From Pelagibacteraceae bacterium (GTDB lineage Bacteria > Pseudomonadota > Alphaproteobacteria > Pelagibacterales > Pelagibacteraceae): a DNA stretch of 33,922 bases. The notes beneath the pieces are model-generated. The model worked only from the letters and a program-made list of their open reading frames with translations. It was not told the DNA's origin and did no database searches. The position numbers and the translations under genes are program-made. Positions 25,555 to 33,881 of this stretch are shown piece after piece. The stretch's first letter is position 1. The number at the start of each line of letters is the position of its first letter. The DNA lies in contig SHWS01000014.1 of assembly GCA_009693705.1 (NCBI GenBank), positions 1 to 33,922 on the forward strand. The letters are read 5' to 3'.

Positions 25555-26721
25555 GTGGATATACACGAGTATCAAGCAAAAAAAATATTATCAGATTTTG
25601 GAGTTAAGATTCCAAGAGGTGGGATAGTTTATAGTCCTGAAAATGCAGAAAATAAAGCAAGAGAAATAGGTGGCTCCAAATGGGTTGTTAAAGCTCAAAT
25701 ACATTCAGGGGCAAGAGGAAAAGCAGGCGGTATTATACTTTGTAATACACCATTAGAGGTTGCTCAAGCAACAGATAAATTATTAGGAAAAAAACTTGTA
25801 ACAAACCAAACAGGACCTGAAGGAAAAATTGTAAATAGAATTTACATTGAAGAAGCCACTGATATCGAAAAAGAATTATATCTCGGTTTAGTTTTTGATA
25901 GAAATTCTGAAAGTATAATGGTTGTTGCATCAACAGAAGGTGGCATGAGTGTTGAAGAAATTTCTAAAGAAAAACCAGAGACTATCATTAGATCAAAAAT
26001 TGAAGTTGCGGTTGGCATGCAAGCTTTCCAAGCTAGAGAACTTGCATTTGGCTTAGGCATAGAGCCTGATTTAATTCGAATGGCATCTGAAACAATAATT
26101 AATTGTTATAAAGTTTTCAGTGAACTAGATGCAACTATGGTTGAAATTAATCCTCTAGTTATATCTAAACAAAAAGAAATATTAGCTTTAGATTGTAAAA
26201 TGAGTTTTGATAATAATGCAATGTTTAGACGCAGCGAGATTTCAGAGTTAAGAGATAAATCACAAGAAGATCCTAAAGAAATATATGCATCTGACAGAGG
26301 TTTGAATTACGTTAGTTTGGATGGAAATATAGGAAATATAATAAATGGAGCAGGTCTTGCAATGGCGTCAATGGATATGATTAAATTAGCAGGAGGAAGC
26401 CCAGCAAACTTTCTTGATGTGGGCGGAGGTGCAACTCCTGAAAAGATAGTTAAAGCATTTAAGTTGATTACAATGGATAAAAAAGTTGAAGTTATTCTAG
26501 TGAATATTTTTGCAGGAATTAATAGGTGTGATTGGGTGGCAGAGGGAATAATTCAAGCCTTAAAAAAAATTGAAATAAAAGTTCCATTAGTAATTAGATT
26601 AGCTGGCACAAATGTGGAAAAAGGTAATAAAATTTTAAAAGAGAGTAAACTAAATTATATAGAGGCACATACTTTGGAAGATGCTGCCAACAAAGCTGTT
26701 AACGCAATAAAAAAAAAATAA
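25555..26721 (+). CDS. mtkA: Malate-CoA ligase (malate thiokinase) beta subunit
   Basis: MtkA is the ATP-grasp subunit of the ligase that forms malyl-CoA from malate, CoA and ATP. The 388-residue protein starts with GTG at 25,555 (MDIHEYQAKKILSDFGV). It has KAQIHSGARGKAGGI for nucleotide binding, LDATMVEINPLVI, DCKMSFDDNA-like DCKMSFDNNAMFRR, and AGLAMASMDMIKLAGGSPAN followed by FLDVGGGATPEKI. This is the SucC fold, but several segments (QTGPEGK, FAGINRCDWVAEGI, RLAGTNVEKG) match Methylobacterium MtkA as I remember it better than SucC. Together with the mcl and mtkB neighbours, I call it malate-specific. Succinyl-CoA synthetase remains the alternative. Confidence 0.88.
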   Translation: MDIHEYQAKKILSDFGVKIPRGGIVYSPENAENKAREIGGSKWVVKAQIHSGARGKAGGIILCNTPLEVAQATDKLLGKKLVTNQTGPEGKIVNRIYIEEATDIEKELYLGLVFDRNSESIMVVASTEGGMSVEEISKEKPETIIRSKIEVAVGMQAFQARELAFGLGIEPDLIRMASETIINCYKVFSELDATMVEINPLVISKQKEILALDCKMSFDNNAMFRRSEISELRDKSQEDPKEIYASDRGLNYVSLDGNIGNIINGAGLAMASMDMIKLAGGSPANFLDVGGGATPEKIVKAFKLITMDKKVEVILVNIFAGINRCDWVAEGIIQALKKIEIKVPLVIRLAGTNVEKGNKILKESKLNYIEAHTLEDAANKAVNAIKKK

Positions 26722-26722
26722 T

Positions 26723-27610
26723 ATGGCAGTATTAATCGATAAAAATTCAAAAATTTTAATTCAAGGATTTACAGGAAAAATGGGGACATTTCATGCTGAG
26801 GAAATGATAAAATATGGTTCTAATATTGTTGGTGGTGTCACTCCTGGTAAAGGAGGACAGAAGCATTTGAATAGACCAGTTTTCAACACTGTAAAAGATG
26901 CCGTTAAAAGCACTGGAGCTGATGCTTCTATATTATTTGTACCGCCTGCTTTTGCAGCTGACTCAGCTATGGAAGCAGCAGATGCAGGGATTAAAACATG
27001 TGTTGCTATAGTAGATGGAATACCATCTCACGACATGATTAGAATTAAAAGATATATGAAAAGATATACTAAAAATACTAAAATGACTTTGGTTGGACCT
27101 AATTGTGCTGGAATTATAAGTCCTGGTAAGTCGATGCTTGGAATTATGCCTGGTCATATTTATAAAGAAGGTAGAGTTGGAATAATTAGTAGATCTGGAA
27201 CTTTAGGATATGAAGCAGCACAACAACTTAAAAATCTTAATATTGGGGTTTCTACTAGCGTAGGAATTGGGGGGGATCCAATAAATGGAAGTTCATTTAG
27301 AGATATTATTGAGAAATTTGAAACTGATGGTGAGACAGATGTAATATTAATGATTGGTGAAATTGGCGGACCCCAAGAAGTAGCCGCTGGAGAATTTGTG
27401 AAAGAAAATATGAAAAAACCTGTAATTGCCTATATTGCTGGTTTAACTGCACCCAAAGGAAGAGTAATGGGTCATGCAGGAGCAATAGTATCTGCATACG
27501 GTGAAAGCGCTATTGAAAAAGTAGAAATTTTAAAAGAATGTGGAATCATAATTTCAAAAAATCCTTCAGTGATGGGTGATACGGTTAAATTAGTTTTAGA
27601 TAAAATGTAG
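26723..27610 (+). CDS. mtkB: Malate-CoA ligase (malate thiokinase) alpha subunit
   Basis: MtkB binds CoA and carries the phosphohistidine intermediate. The 295-residue protein has the CoA-binding start ILIQGFTGKMGTFHAEEMI, VGGVTPGKGGQKH, GPNCAGIISPGKSMLGIMPG, IISRSGTLGYEA and GIGGDPINGSSF. The active histidine is His251 in VMGHAGAIVSAYGESA. SucD proteins usually have a GGKGTA-type sequence after MGHAGA, whereas serine-cycle MtkB has a residue pattern like SAxGDSA, which this protein resembles. This favours malate over succinate. It begins one base after mtkA and ends 2 bases before the HIT gene. Confidence 0.88.
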   Translation: MAVLIDKNSKILIQGFTGKMGTFHAEEMIKYGSNIVGGVTPGKGGQKHLNRPVFNTVKDAVKSTGADASILFVPPAFAADSAMEAADAGIKTCVAIVDGIPSHDMIRIKRYMKRYTKNTKMTLVGPNCAGIISPGKSMLGIMPGHIYKEGRVGIISRSGTLGYEAAQQLKNLNIGVSTSVGIGGDPINGSSFRDIIEKFETDGETDVILMIGEIGGPQEVAAGEFVKENMKKPVIAYIAGLTAPKGRVMGHAGAIVSAYGESAIEKVEILKECGIIISKNPSVMGDTVKLVLDKM

Positions 27611-27612
27611 TT

Positions 27613-27978
27613 ATGAATTATGATGATAACAATATTTTCGCAAAAATTTTAAATGGAAAAATACCTTGTAATAAAATTTATGAAGATAATTTTGTTTTAT
27701 CATTTTATGATATTAATCCCCAAAAAAAAATTCACGCTTTAGTTATTCCTAAAGGAAAGTATATTGATCTCGATGATTTTAGTTTAAACGCATCTCCAGA
27801 GGAAATGGTTGGATTGATAAAAGGAATTAATAAAGTAGCTAAAAAGCTTAATGTTTCAACAGATCTAGGTAGAGGATATAGAGTTTTAAGTAATATTAGC
27901 GATCATGGTGGACAAGAAGTTCCTCATTTACATTTTCACTTATTTGGAGGTGAAAAAATTGGTAGAATGGTTGAGTGA
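27613..27978 (+). CDS. HIT-family nucleotide hydrolase (HinT-like)
   Basis: This is a 121-residue histidine-triad protein of the HinT branch, which hydrolyses purine nucleoside phosphoramidates and related AMP conjugates. The N-terminus has NIFAKILNGKIPCNKIYED, typical for HIT proteins, followed by DINPQKKIHALVIPK. The triad is HLHFHLFGG with His105, His107 and His109. It follows mtkB by 2 bases and overlaps the acetyltransferase gene by 4 bases, so it may be co-transcribed with the malyl-CoA genes, though a metabolic link is not evident. HIT genes also sit near hisE in other Alphaproteobacteria. Confidence 0.92.
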   Translation: MNYDDNNIFAKILNGKIPCNKIYEDNFVLSFYDINPQKKIHALVIPKGKYIDLDDFSLNASPEEMVGLIKGINKVAKKLNVSTDLGRGYRVLSNISDHGGQEVPHLHFHLFGGEKIGRMVE

Positions 27979-28478
27979 CACAAGAAGTAAAAAGAAACTA
28001 CTTAGAAATCAACTCTCTTGAAGAACTAAAAGAGGGTAAATCGCCTTCTGATAGTTATTCTTTAGTTTTATTAAATCCGCCAAATTTTGAATTAAATAAA
28101 TTTTTATATAAAAATATTGGTCAAAAACATAAATGGGTGGATCGATTAGTTTGGACCGAATCTCAATGGATAGAATACGTTTCTAGCAACAGTGTTAAAA
28201 CATTTGTTTTTAAATACAAAGAGGATTTAGCTGGATATTTCGAGCTGATTTTTCATTATGAAAAAAAAGAAACAGAAATAGCTTATTTCGGTTTATTAGA
28301 GCAATATCAAAACAAAAAATTAGGATCATATTTACTATCTTCTGCAATTAAAAAATCATTTAATAATAATATTAATAGAGTTTGGGCTCATACCTGCTCT
28401 TTAGATCACAAAAACGCTTTAGGCAATTATCTTGCAAGAGGAATGAAGATTTTTAAAAAAGAAACTATATTAATTTAA
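27975..28478 (+). CDS. GNAT-like N-acetyltransferase
   Basis: This is a 167-residue protein with a GNAT-type acetyltransferase fold, likely to move an acetyl group from acetyl-CoA to an amine. The sequence EIAYFGLLEQYQNKKLGSYLLSSAIKKSF (about 110-138) contains the strand-loop-helix of motif A, with QNKKLGSYL in place of the common QxxGxGxxL. VWAHTCSLDHKNALGNYLARGMKIFKKE is a GNAT motif-B-like C-terminus. The start is GTG at 27,975, overlapping the HIT stop by 4 bases; no ATG gives a full domain. The substrate is unknown. It meets lolA tail to tail one base apart. Confidence 0.8.
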   Translation: MTQEVKRNYLEINSLEELKEGKSPSDSYSLVLLNPPNFELNKFLYKNIGQKHKWVDRLVWTESQWIEYVSSNSVKTFVFKYKEDLAGYFELIFHYEKKETEIAYFGLLEQYQNKKLGSYLLSSAIKKSFNNNINRVWAHTCSLDHKNALGNYLARGMKIFKKETILI

Positions 28479-28479
28479 A

Positions 28480-29025
28480 CTAATTTTGTGAGGGCAAATT
28501 AAACAAATTTTTTTTTATATTTTCATTTTTTTTAATAGAAGAAATAAAAGTTATATTTAAATTTTGATAAATATCTAACATTTGCCATCCTATTAAATTA
28601 TAATTTATATTATCAAAAAAAATTTTGATTTCGCTTTCATTTTCAAAAAAATTATAATTTATGTAATTTGTATTTTTGGTTTCTTCTTCTAGAAATGTAA
28701 TTTTATTTATTAAAAAATTTTTATCTAAAATCAAATTTAAAGATGTTTTATCTAGAGGATAAATATAATAGCTGCTTAAATTTTTGATGACCAAAGATTT
28801 TCCATTAGATACTAATATTTTATCGCTGTTTAAATATTTACAATAAATTTTTTTGTCATATTCAATAGTACAATTTCCTTTTTCTGTTTTTTCATTAATA
28901 CTTTGTTCAAAATCAAAAGTTAAATTTTTGGTATTTTTTAAATTTTCAATAATTTTTTCTTTATTCGAAGCATTTATTTCAGTGATGACAAATATTAAAA
29001 AAAAAATAACAAAATATTTTAACAT
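28480..29025 (-). CDS. lolA: Outer-membrane lipoprotein carrier protein LolA
   Basis: LolA is the periplasmic chaperone that carries lipoproteins from LolCDE to the outer membrane. The 181-residue protein has a signal peptide (MLKYFVIFFLIFVITEINAS, cleavage near Ala19-Ser20), then KIIENLKNTKNLTFDFEQSI, the usual start of the lipid-binding half-barrel, and KIYCKYLNSDKILVSNGKSL. WQMLDIYQNLNITFISSIK near the C-terminus matches the family's final strands. Overall conservation is low, but the coupling to ftsK (1-base TAATG overlap) is the standard alphaproteobacterial ftsK-lolA order, which makes the call firm. Confidence 0.88.
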   Translation of the reverse strand: MLKYFVIFFLIFVITEINASNKEKIIENLKNTKNLTFDFEQSINEKTEKGNCTIEYDKKIYCKYLNSDKILVSNGKSLVIKNLSSYYIYPLDKTSLNLILDKNFLINKITFLEEETKNTNYINYNFFENESEIKIFFDNINYNLIGWQMLDIYQNLNITFISSIKKNENIKKNLFNLPSQN

Positions 29026-31112
29026 TATAGAACATCTCGTTTGCCGACATGATTTGCTTTGCTAACAATACCTTCTGCTTCCATCATATCAATAATTCTC
29101 GCTGCACGATTGTAGCCAATTTGAAGTTTTCTTTGTAAAAAAGATGTAGATGCCTTTCCTTCAGATCTAATAATATCTAATGCAGTTTTATAAAGTTCAT
29201 CTTTGTCTGCTTGGCTTTCAAAATCACCAATTTCTTTTTCATCGGCGAAGTTAAGAATTTCATCTATATAATCTGGCTCAGCTTGAGATCTTAGAAAGTT
29301 ATTAATTTTTTCAATTTCATTTTCTGAAACAAAAGGGGCGTGTATCCTGATTACTCGGTTAGCGGAAGACATGTACAACATATCACCTTTGCCCAATAGT
29401 TGTTCAGCACCCTGTTCTCCTAAAATCGTTCTGCTATCAATTTTAGATGTTACTTGGAAAGAAATACGTGTTGGAAAGTTAGCTTTGATAGTTCCGGTGA
29501 TAACATCTACACTGGGTCTTTGAGTAGCCATAATAATATGAATACCAGCAGCTCTAGCCATTTGAGACAATTTCTGTATATAATTTTCAATCTCTTTTCC
29601 TGCAACCAACATTAAATCTGACATTTCATCAACTACAACCACAATATAAGGCATTGGGAGCTTATGTTTAGTGTTGTATCCATCGATATTTCGGACGCCT
29701 TCTTTAGTCATTAATCTATACCTGCTTTCCATTTCTTTAACTACCCACCCAAGAATTGAAGCTGCTTTTTTTGCTTCTGTAATAACAGGACATAACAAAT
29801 GTGGTATTCCCTCGTATGTTGAAAGTTCTAACATTTTTGGATCTATCAAAATAAATTTACAAATTTCAGGCGGATGTCGGTAGAGTAGAGATAAAATAAT
29901 AGTGTTAATGCACACAGATTTTCCTGACCCAGTGGTCCCTGCAATAAGCAGGTGAGGCATAGCCGCCAGATCACCAACAATAGGAATTCCCGAAATACTT
30001 TTGCCGAGGGCAATCGGCAGTCTAATATCTCTTTTTTTAAAATCGGAGTAATCTATTATTTCACTTAAATAAACATTTTCTCTATAATCATTAGGCAGCT
30101 CAATTCCAACAGTATTGCTTCCCGGAATAGTAGCAATTCTAGCAGACTCGGAACTCGTATTTCTAGCAATATCATCAGACAAATTAATAATTTTTGATAC
30201 CTTTACACCAGCGGAGGGTTCAAATTCATTTAAAGTAACCACAGGGCCGTGACTAACTTTTTTAATGCTGCCACTAACTCCAAAGTCCATTAAAATTTTT
30301 TCTAAAAATTTAGGATCCGTTGACTCTCTTTTATTTGAGTTTTGTCTTTCATGCTTCGATGGAGATTTTAACAAATCTAAACTTGGCAATATAAACTTAA
30401 TTTTAGTTTCATTTTTACTATTTTCGGCTTTAATAAATGGAAGATCTTCTTGAATTAAGTTTTTAATTTGTTCTTGAGGAATATATTCTCTAATTATCTC
30501 ATTTTTGTCTGTGTAATTTTTATTTTTTTCTTTGAGAAGAAAATAAATTATTTTTTTGCATATCAAGATAAAATTTTTTAAATGAAAATTAATACTTTTT
30601 AGAAATAATAAAAAAAATAATAAAATTAAAATGTAATATAAAATATTTCTATTTATTAATATTAAAGAACTTAAATATGTTTGGTTTAAATAATTTCCTA
30701 TAAATCCACCATTACCATTTGTATATAACGAAAACCAATTAGAATAAAAATAGCTAAAAAATAATGATCCAATAATTGAATATAAAATTATAAAAAAAAA
30801 GTTTTCAATAATTAAAAAAAAATCTTTAGATTTAAATATATTTATGCCAGTAAGCATAAATGACATAGGAGTAAAAAAAGCAATTAATCCGATTGATTGA
30901 AAAAAAAAATCAGCAGTAAAACCACCTTTAAATCCTAATAAATTTTTTATTTCAGTATTATCTGGAAATATAAAATTAGGATCATTGGGTGAGTAGGACA
31001 GAAGAGATATAAGAAGTGCAAGACCAAATATAAAAATAATAATACCAAAAATCTCTATTAATCGCTTAATGGTAAAATTAAGTAATAAACTCGATACTTT
31101 TTTAATGTTCAT
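29025..31112 (-). CDS. ftsK: DNA translocase FtsK
   Basis: FtsK is the septal DNA pump that clears chromosome termini and activates XerCD at dif. The 695-residue protein has an N-terminal membrane region (several hydrophobic segments, residues 20-175) and only a short linker (about 195-235). The motor has Walker A GTTGSGKS at 392-399, KFILIDPKMLELSTYEGIPH and YIVVVVDEMSDLM as Walker B, and IHIIMATQRPSVDVITG. The C-terminal gamma winged-helix domain (ASTSFLQRKLQIGYNRAARI) is intact, so it should read polar KOPS sequences. It is compact compared with the long-linker E. coli protein. Divergent from ubiH. Confidence 0.97.
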   Translation of the reverse strand: MNIKKVSSLLLNFTIKRLIEIFGIIIFIFGLALLISLLSYSPNDPNFIFPDNTEIKNLLGFKGGFTADFFFQSIGLIAFFTPMSFMLTGINIFKSKDFFLIIENFFFIILYSIIGSLFFSYFYSNWFSLYTNGNGGFIGNYLNQTYLSSLILINRNILYYILILLFFLLFLKSINFHLKNFILICKKIIYFLLKEKNKNYTDKNEIIREYIPQEQIKNLIQEDLPFIKAENSKNETKIKFILPSLDLLKSPSKHERQNSNKRESTDPKFLEKILMDFGVSGSIKKVSHGPVVTLNEFEPSAGVKVSKIINLSDDIARNTSSESARIATIPGSNTVGIELPNDYRENVYLSEIIDYSDFKKRDIRLPIALGKSISGIPIVGDLAAMPHLLIAGTTGSGKSVCINTIILSLLYRHPPEICKFILIDPKMLELSTYEGIPHLLCPVITEAKKAASILGWVVKEMESRYRLMTKEGVRNIDGYNTKHKLPMPYIVVVVDEMSDLMLVAGKEIENYIQKLSQMARAAGIHIIMATQRPSVDVITGTIKANFPTRISFQVTSKIDSRTILGEQGAEQLLGKGDMLYMSSANRVIRIHAPFVSENEIEKINNFLRSQAEPDYIDEILNFADEKEIGDFESQADKDELYKTALDIIRSEGKASTSFLQRKLQIGYNRAARIIDMMEAEGIVSKANHVGKRDVL

Positions 31113-31136
31113 ATTAAATCAATCGTATTTATGACT

Positions 31137-31165
31137 TTGTATCATCTAATTTTTATTGTTAAAAT
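31137..31165 (+). promoter_or_regulatory. Possible sigma-70 type promoter for the UbiH-like gene
   Basis: TTGTAT and TAAAAT are separated by exactly 17 bases in the ftsK-ubiH divergent gap. The ATG at 31,176 lies 10 bases downstream, giving a very short leader. In such AT-rich DNA the match is weak evidence, but it argues against the upstream in-frame ATG at 31,131. Confidence 0.3.
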
Positions 31166-31175
31166 TAAAAATAAT

Positions 31176-32252
31176 ATGAAAGTTTGTATATTAGGCGGCG
31201 GAATATCTAGCTTGGCCTTAGCAAAGGCTTTAGTTAAAGAAAATATTTATGTTGATAATTATTTATCATCTAAAGATATAAACCCCAGTAAATCTAGAAC
31301 TATTGGTATCTCTAGAAATAATGTAAATTTTTTTAATAGAAATATAATTAATATCGAAAAAATTCTTTGGAAATTAAATAGAATTGAAGTTTTTACCGAT
31401 AACTTAAAAAGTGAAAAATTACTTAATTTTAAAAGCGATAATGATCAACTTTTTTCAATTTTAAAGAATTATGAATTATATCAAATTTTAAATAATGCAC
31501 TTAATAAAAACAAGTTTTTTAAAAAAAAAATAATTAAAAATTTAGATTTATTTTTTTATGAGAATTATAATTTAGTTATTAATTGTGATCATAATCATTT
31601 CATATCAATTAAATATTTTTCAAAAAAAATAGAAAAAATATATAATTGTACTGCTTATACTACTATTATTAAGCATAAAAAATTAGCAAATAATTTTACT
31701 GCAACTCAGATTTTTACAAAAAATGGTCCATTAGCATTTTTGCCTATTTCAGATATTGAAACCTCAGTGGTTTACTCTGCGAATTACGCTCTAGATAAAA
31801 AAGATATCGACCTTAAACACATAATTCAAAAATATAATAATAAATATTTAATAGAAAAAATAGACAAAATTGATATTTGTGAGTTACAATCATTGAACTT
31901 AAGATCCTATTACTATAAAAATATTTTAGCATTTGGGGATTTATTACATCGTCTTCATCCTTTGGCTGGGCAAGGATTTAATATGACTATAAGAGATATA
32001 AGACAATTGCTAGATATTATTAAAAATAAGATAAATTTAGGATTATCTTTAGATAGTTCAATTAATATTGAGTTTGAAGAAAAAATAAGACATAAGAATT
32101 TCGTATTTTCTAATGGAATTGATTTTGTTCACGAATTTTTTAATATTGAGAGAAAAGTTAATAGTAAAATTTTAAGTAAGGCAGTCCAATTTTTTGGAAA
32201 AATACCAAATATAAATAAAATATTTGTAAACTTAGCAGATGCAGGATTTTAA
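31176..32252 (+). CDS. UbiH/UbiF-type FAD-dependent ubiquinone hydroxylase
   Basis: This is a flavoprotein monooxygenase of the ubiquinone-ring hydroxylase group. The 358-residue protein starts MKVCILGGGISSLALAKAL, a Rossmann FAD-binding GxGxxS pattern. It has the second FAD motif GDLLHRLHPLAGQGFNM (Gly254-Asp255, Pro262, Gly265-Gln266-Gly267), very typical of UbiH, UbiF, UbiI and UbiL. The middle of the protein is unusually divergent and lysine- and asparagine-rich. The ATG at 31,176 is preferred over 31,131 because it places the FAD loop at the N-terminus. Which ring position it hydroxylates cannot be told from sequence. Divergent from ftsK and converging with the Lon-domain gene. Confidence 0.85.
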   Translation: MKVCILGGGISSLALAKALVKENIYVDNYLSSKDINPSKSRTIGISRNNVNFFNRNIINIEKILWKLNRIEVFTDNLKSEKLLNFKSDNDQLFSILKNYELYQILNNALNKNKFFKKKIIKNLDLFFYENYNLVINCDHNHFISIKYFSKKIEKIYNCTAYTTIIKHKKLANNFTATQIFTKNGPLAFLPISDIETSVVYSANYALDKKDIDLKHIIQKYNNKYLIEKIDKIDICELQSLNLRSYYYKNILAFGDLLHRLHPLAGQGFNMTIRDIRQLLDIIKNKINLGLSLDSSINIEFEEKIRHKNFVFSNGIDFVHEFFNIERKVNSKILSKAVQFFGKIPNINKIFVNLADAGF

Positions 32253-32258
32253 AATAAA

Positions 32259-32900
32259 TTACTGTAAGGTAGTGTTGTTGAAATTATCATAAGTATAAGT
32301 ACTTAGAATTTCAGAAATTTTAGTTTTTCTAATATCCAAATTTTTTGACTCCAATAAAACTTGTTTTTCTTCAAGTGAAAATGGAGACGCCATTGCAAGA
32401 GCATTAATAGTTTCATCAAGATTTTGTTTTTCAAGAGCACCCCAATTGATGAGATAGCCCCTTTTCTCAAATAAATTTTTTAGATCTTTAAAAATTAGAT
32501 TTAAATCTGAAAATTTTATATCTTCTTTTTTATTTTCTAAATCTTCATAAAAGTTTTCAAAGTTGACTTCACATTCTCTATATTTTTTTTTACTTTTAAT
32601 TTCTTCAATAATTTTAAATCTAATAATTCCTTTTAGCTCAATTAAATATCTGGAATCGTCAGTTTTTTTAAAATTTGTTATCTTTCCCAAGCAACCGATA
32701 TTATGTAATTCAGGCACTAATTTTTTTTGATCAAGTATTTTTTTTGGCTGAATCATTCCAACAAATTTATTTGATTCCATACAGTCATCGATCATTTCAA
32801 TATATCTGGGCTCGAATATATTAAGTGGAACGGTAGTTTTAGGAAAAATAATAAAATTACTTACTGGAAAAACTGGTATTTTTTTTGGCAAATTAATCAT
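32259..32900 (-). CDS. Stand-alone Lon N-terminal (LON substrate-binding) domain protein
   Basis: This 213-residue protein matches the N-terminal domain of Lon protease without the ATPase or peptidase parts. The start has the family pattern PKKIPVFPVSNFIIFPKTTVPLNIFEPRY, followed by MIDDCMESNKFVGMIQPK and a GCLGKITNFKKTDDSRYLIELKG strand set. The C-terminal helices include LDETINALAMASPFSLEEKQVLLE. Such proteins are common in Alphaproteobacteria; a role in protein quality control is only inferred. It ends 6 bases from the UbiH-like gene and is divergent from the sulfotransferase across 49 bases. Confidence 0.9.
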   Translation of the reverse strand: MINLPKKIPVFPVSNFIIFPKTTVPLNIFEPRYIEMIDDCMESNKFVGMIQPKKILDQKKLVPELHNIGCLGKITNFKKTDDSRYLIELKGIIRFKIIEEIKSKKKYRECEVNFENFYEDLENKKEDIKFSDLNLIFKDLKNLFEKRGYLINWGALEKQNLDETINALAMASPFSLEEKQVLLESKNLDIRKTKISEILSTYTYDNFNNTTLQ

Positions 32901-32949
32901 GTCTTATTTTAGCAAATAAATTTAAATTGATCTATATTAATTATTATTT

Positions 32950-33798
32950 ATGATTTTTTGGATCGCATCTTACCCTAAAAGTGGGAATACATGGTTAAGA
33001 GCGCTATTGACTTCATATTATTTTTCGAAAGATGGAAATTTTAATCAATTATTACTAAAAAATATTAGTCAATTTCCTGACAAACAATATTTTAGCGATT
33101 TTAATTATAATCCAAAAATAGTAACAGACACTTCTAGGTTTTGGATAGCGGCTCAGGAAAAGATAAATTTAGGTAAAAGGATTAGATTTTTTAAAACACA
33201 TAATATGCTGGGTTCAATCAATGGAAATAATTTTACTAATAAAAAAAATACTATTGGATGTATTTATATAGTTAGAGATCCAAGAAATGTAATTACTTCT
33301 TTTAAAAATCACTATGATTTTAGTTATGAGGAGGCTTTGGCAGCAATGCTAAATGAGAACTATTATATTTTCCAGAGTGAAGGGAAAAATGATTATGGTA
33401 ATTTTCAATTATTGAGTTCGTGGGAAAAAAATTTTCAATCTTGGAAAGTTCAAAAAATATTTCCAATTAAATTAATTCGGTACGAAGATTTATTAAATCA
33501 AACTTTTAATACTTTTAAAGAAACAATAGAGTTTATTAATAAAATATTTAACCTCAAAAATAGTTTTCAAAAGTTAAAAGCACAAAAATCAATACAAAGC
33601 ACGACCTTTCTTAAACTTAAAAGTATGGAAAAAAAAGAGGGCTTTGTAGAGTCGATATTTTCTAAAAAAGAAAATAAAAAAATCCCTTTTTTTCACTTAG
33701 GTGCTGAAAATGATTGGAAAAAAATTCTTGATAAGGACCATCAAACCAAGTTAAACTCTCAATTTCAAGCAAGTTTAAAAGAGCTACAATATATTTGA
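32950..33798 (+). CDS. Sulfotransferase-domain protein
   Basis: This is a 282-residue protein with the cytosolic-type sulfotransferase fold, which moves sulfate from PAPS to an acceptor hydroxyl or amine. The 5'-phosphosulfate loop is YPKSGNTW (8-15), RFFKTHN includes the putative catalytic His84, and the 3'-phosphate site is RDPRNVITS (109-117). LIRYEDLL and the C-terminal HLGAENDWKKIL correspond to the last conserved segments (RxGxxGDWK type). No signal peptide is seen. The acceptor is unknown; surface polysaccharide or lipid modification is possible. It is the only clear accessory gene here and stands next to a tRNA gene. Confidence 0.9.
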   Translation: MIFWIASYPKSGNTWLRALLTSYYFSKDGNFNQLLLKNISQFPDKQYFSDFNYNPKIVTDTSRFWIAAQEKINLGKRIRFFKTHNMLGSINGNNFTNKKNTIGCIYIVRDPRNVITSFKNHYDFSYEEALAAMLNENYYIFQSEGKNDYGNFQLLSSWEKNFQSWKVQKIFPIKLIRYEDLLNQTFNTFKETIEFINKIFNLKNSFQKLKAQKSIQSTTFLKLKSMEKKEGFVESIFSKKENKKIPFFHLGAENDWKKILDKDHQTKLNSQFQASLKELQYI

Positions 33799-33812
33799 GA
33801 TAACTTGTTTTT

Positions 33813-33843
33813 AAATAAATTTAGATTATATTTAAATTTATTT
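33813..33843. terminator. A/T inverted repeat between sulfotransferase and tRNA
   Basis: AAATAAATTTA (33,813-33,823) and TAAATTTATTT (33,833-33,843) form a perfect 11-bp stem with a 9-base loop, ending in a T run. It lies 14 bases after the sulfotransferase stop and just before the tRNA. With no G-C pair it would be a weak intrinsic terminator, so it may be chance. Confidence 0.3.
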
Positions 33844-33844
33844 T

Positions 33845-33881
33845 GCGGGTATAGCTCAGTGGTAGAGCGTCTCGTTGCCAA
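33845..33881 (+). tRNA. tRNA-Gly(GCC), 5' half only
   Basis: The sequence has acceptor strand GCGGGTA, T8-A9, D arm GCTC-AGTGGTA-GAGC, G26, anticodon 5' strand TCTCG and loop TTGCCAA with anticodon GCC. The expected 3' strand CGAGA, the T arm and TACCCGC are absent; the next bases are TCAGTTCCACC. The gene therefore stops at the 3' side of the anticodon loop, 41 bases before the window end. It may be interrupted, or the contig end may be misassembled. Confidence 0.8.

Noticed and set aside
25555..27610. Annotation of these two genes as succinyl-CoA synthetase sucC-sucD
   Set aside because: The fold is shared, but the sequence after the active histidine, several MtkA-like segments and the adjacent malyl-CoA lyase favour malate-CoA ligase. 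I keep succinate as the alternative.
31131..31175. Earlier ATG for the UbiH-like gene
   Set aside because: It would put 15 residues before the FAD-binding strand, and it overlaps a plausible promoter.
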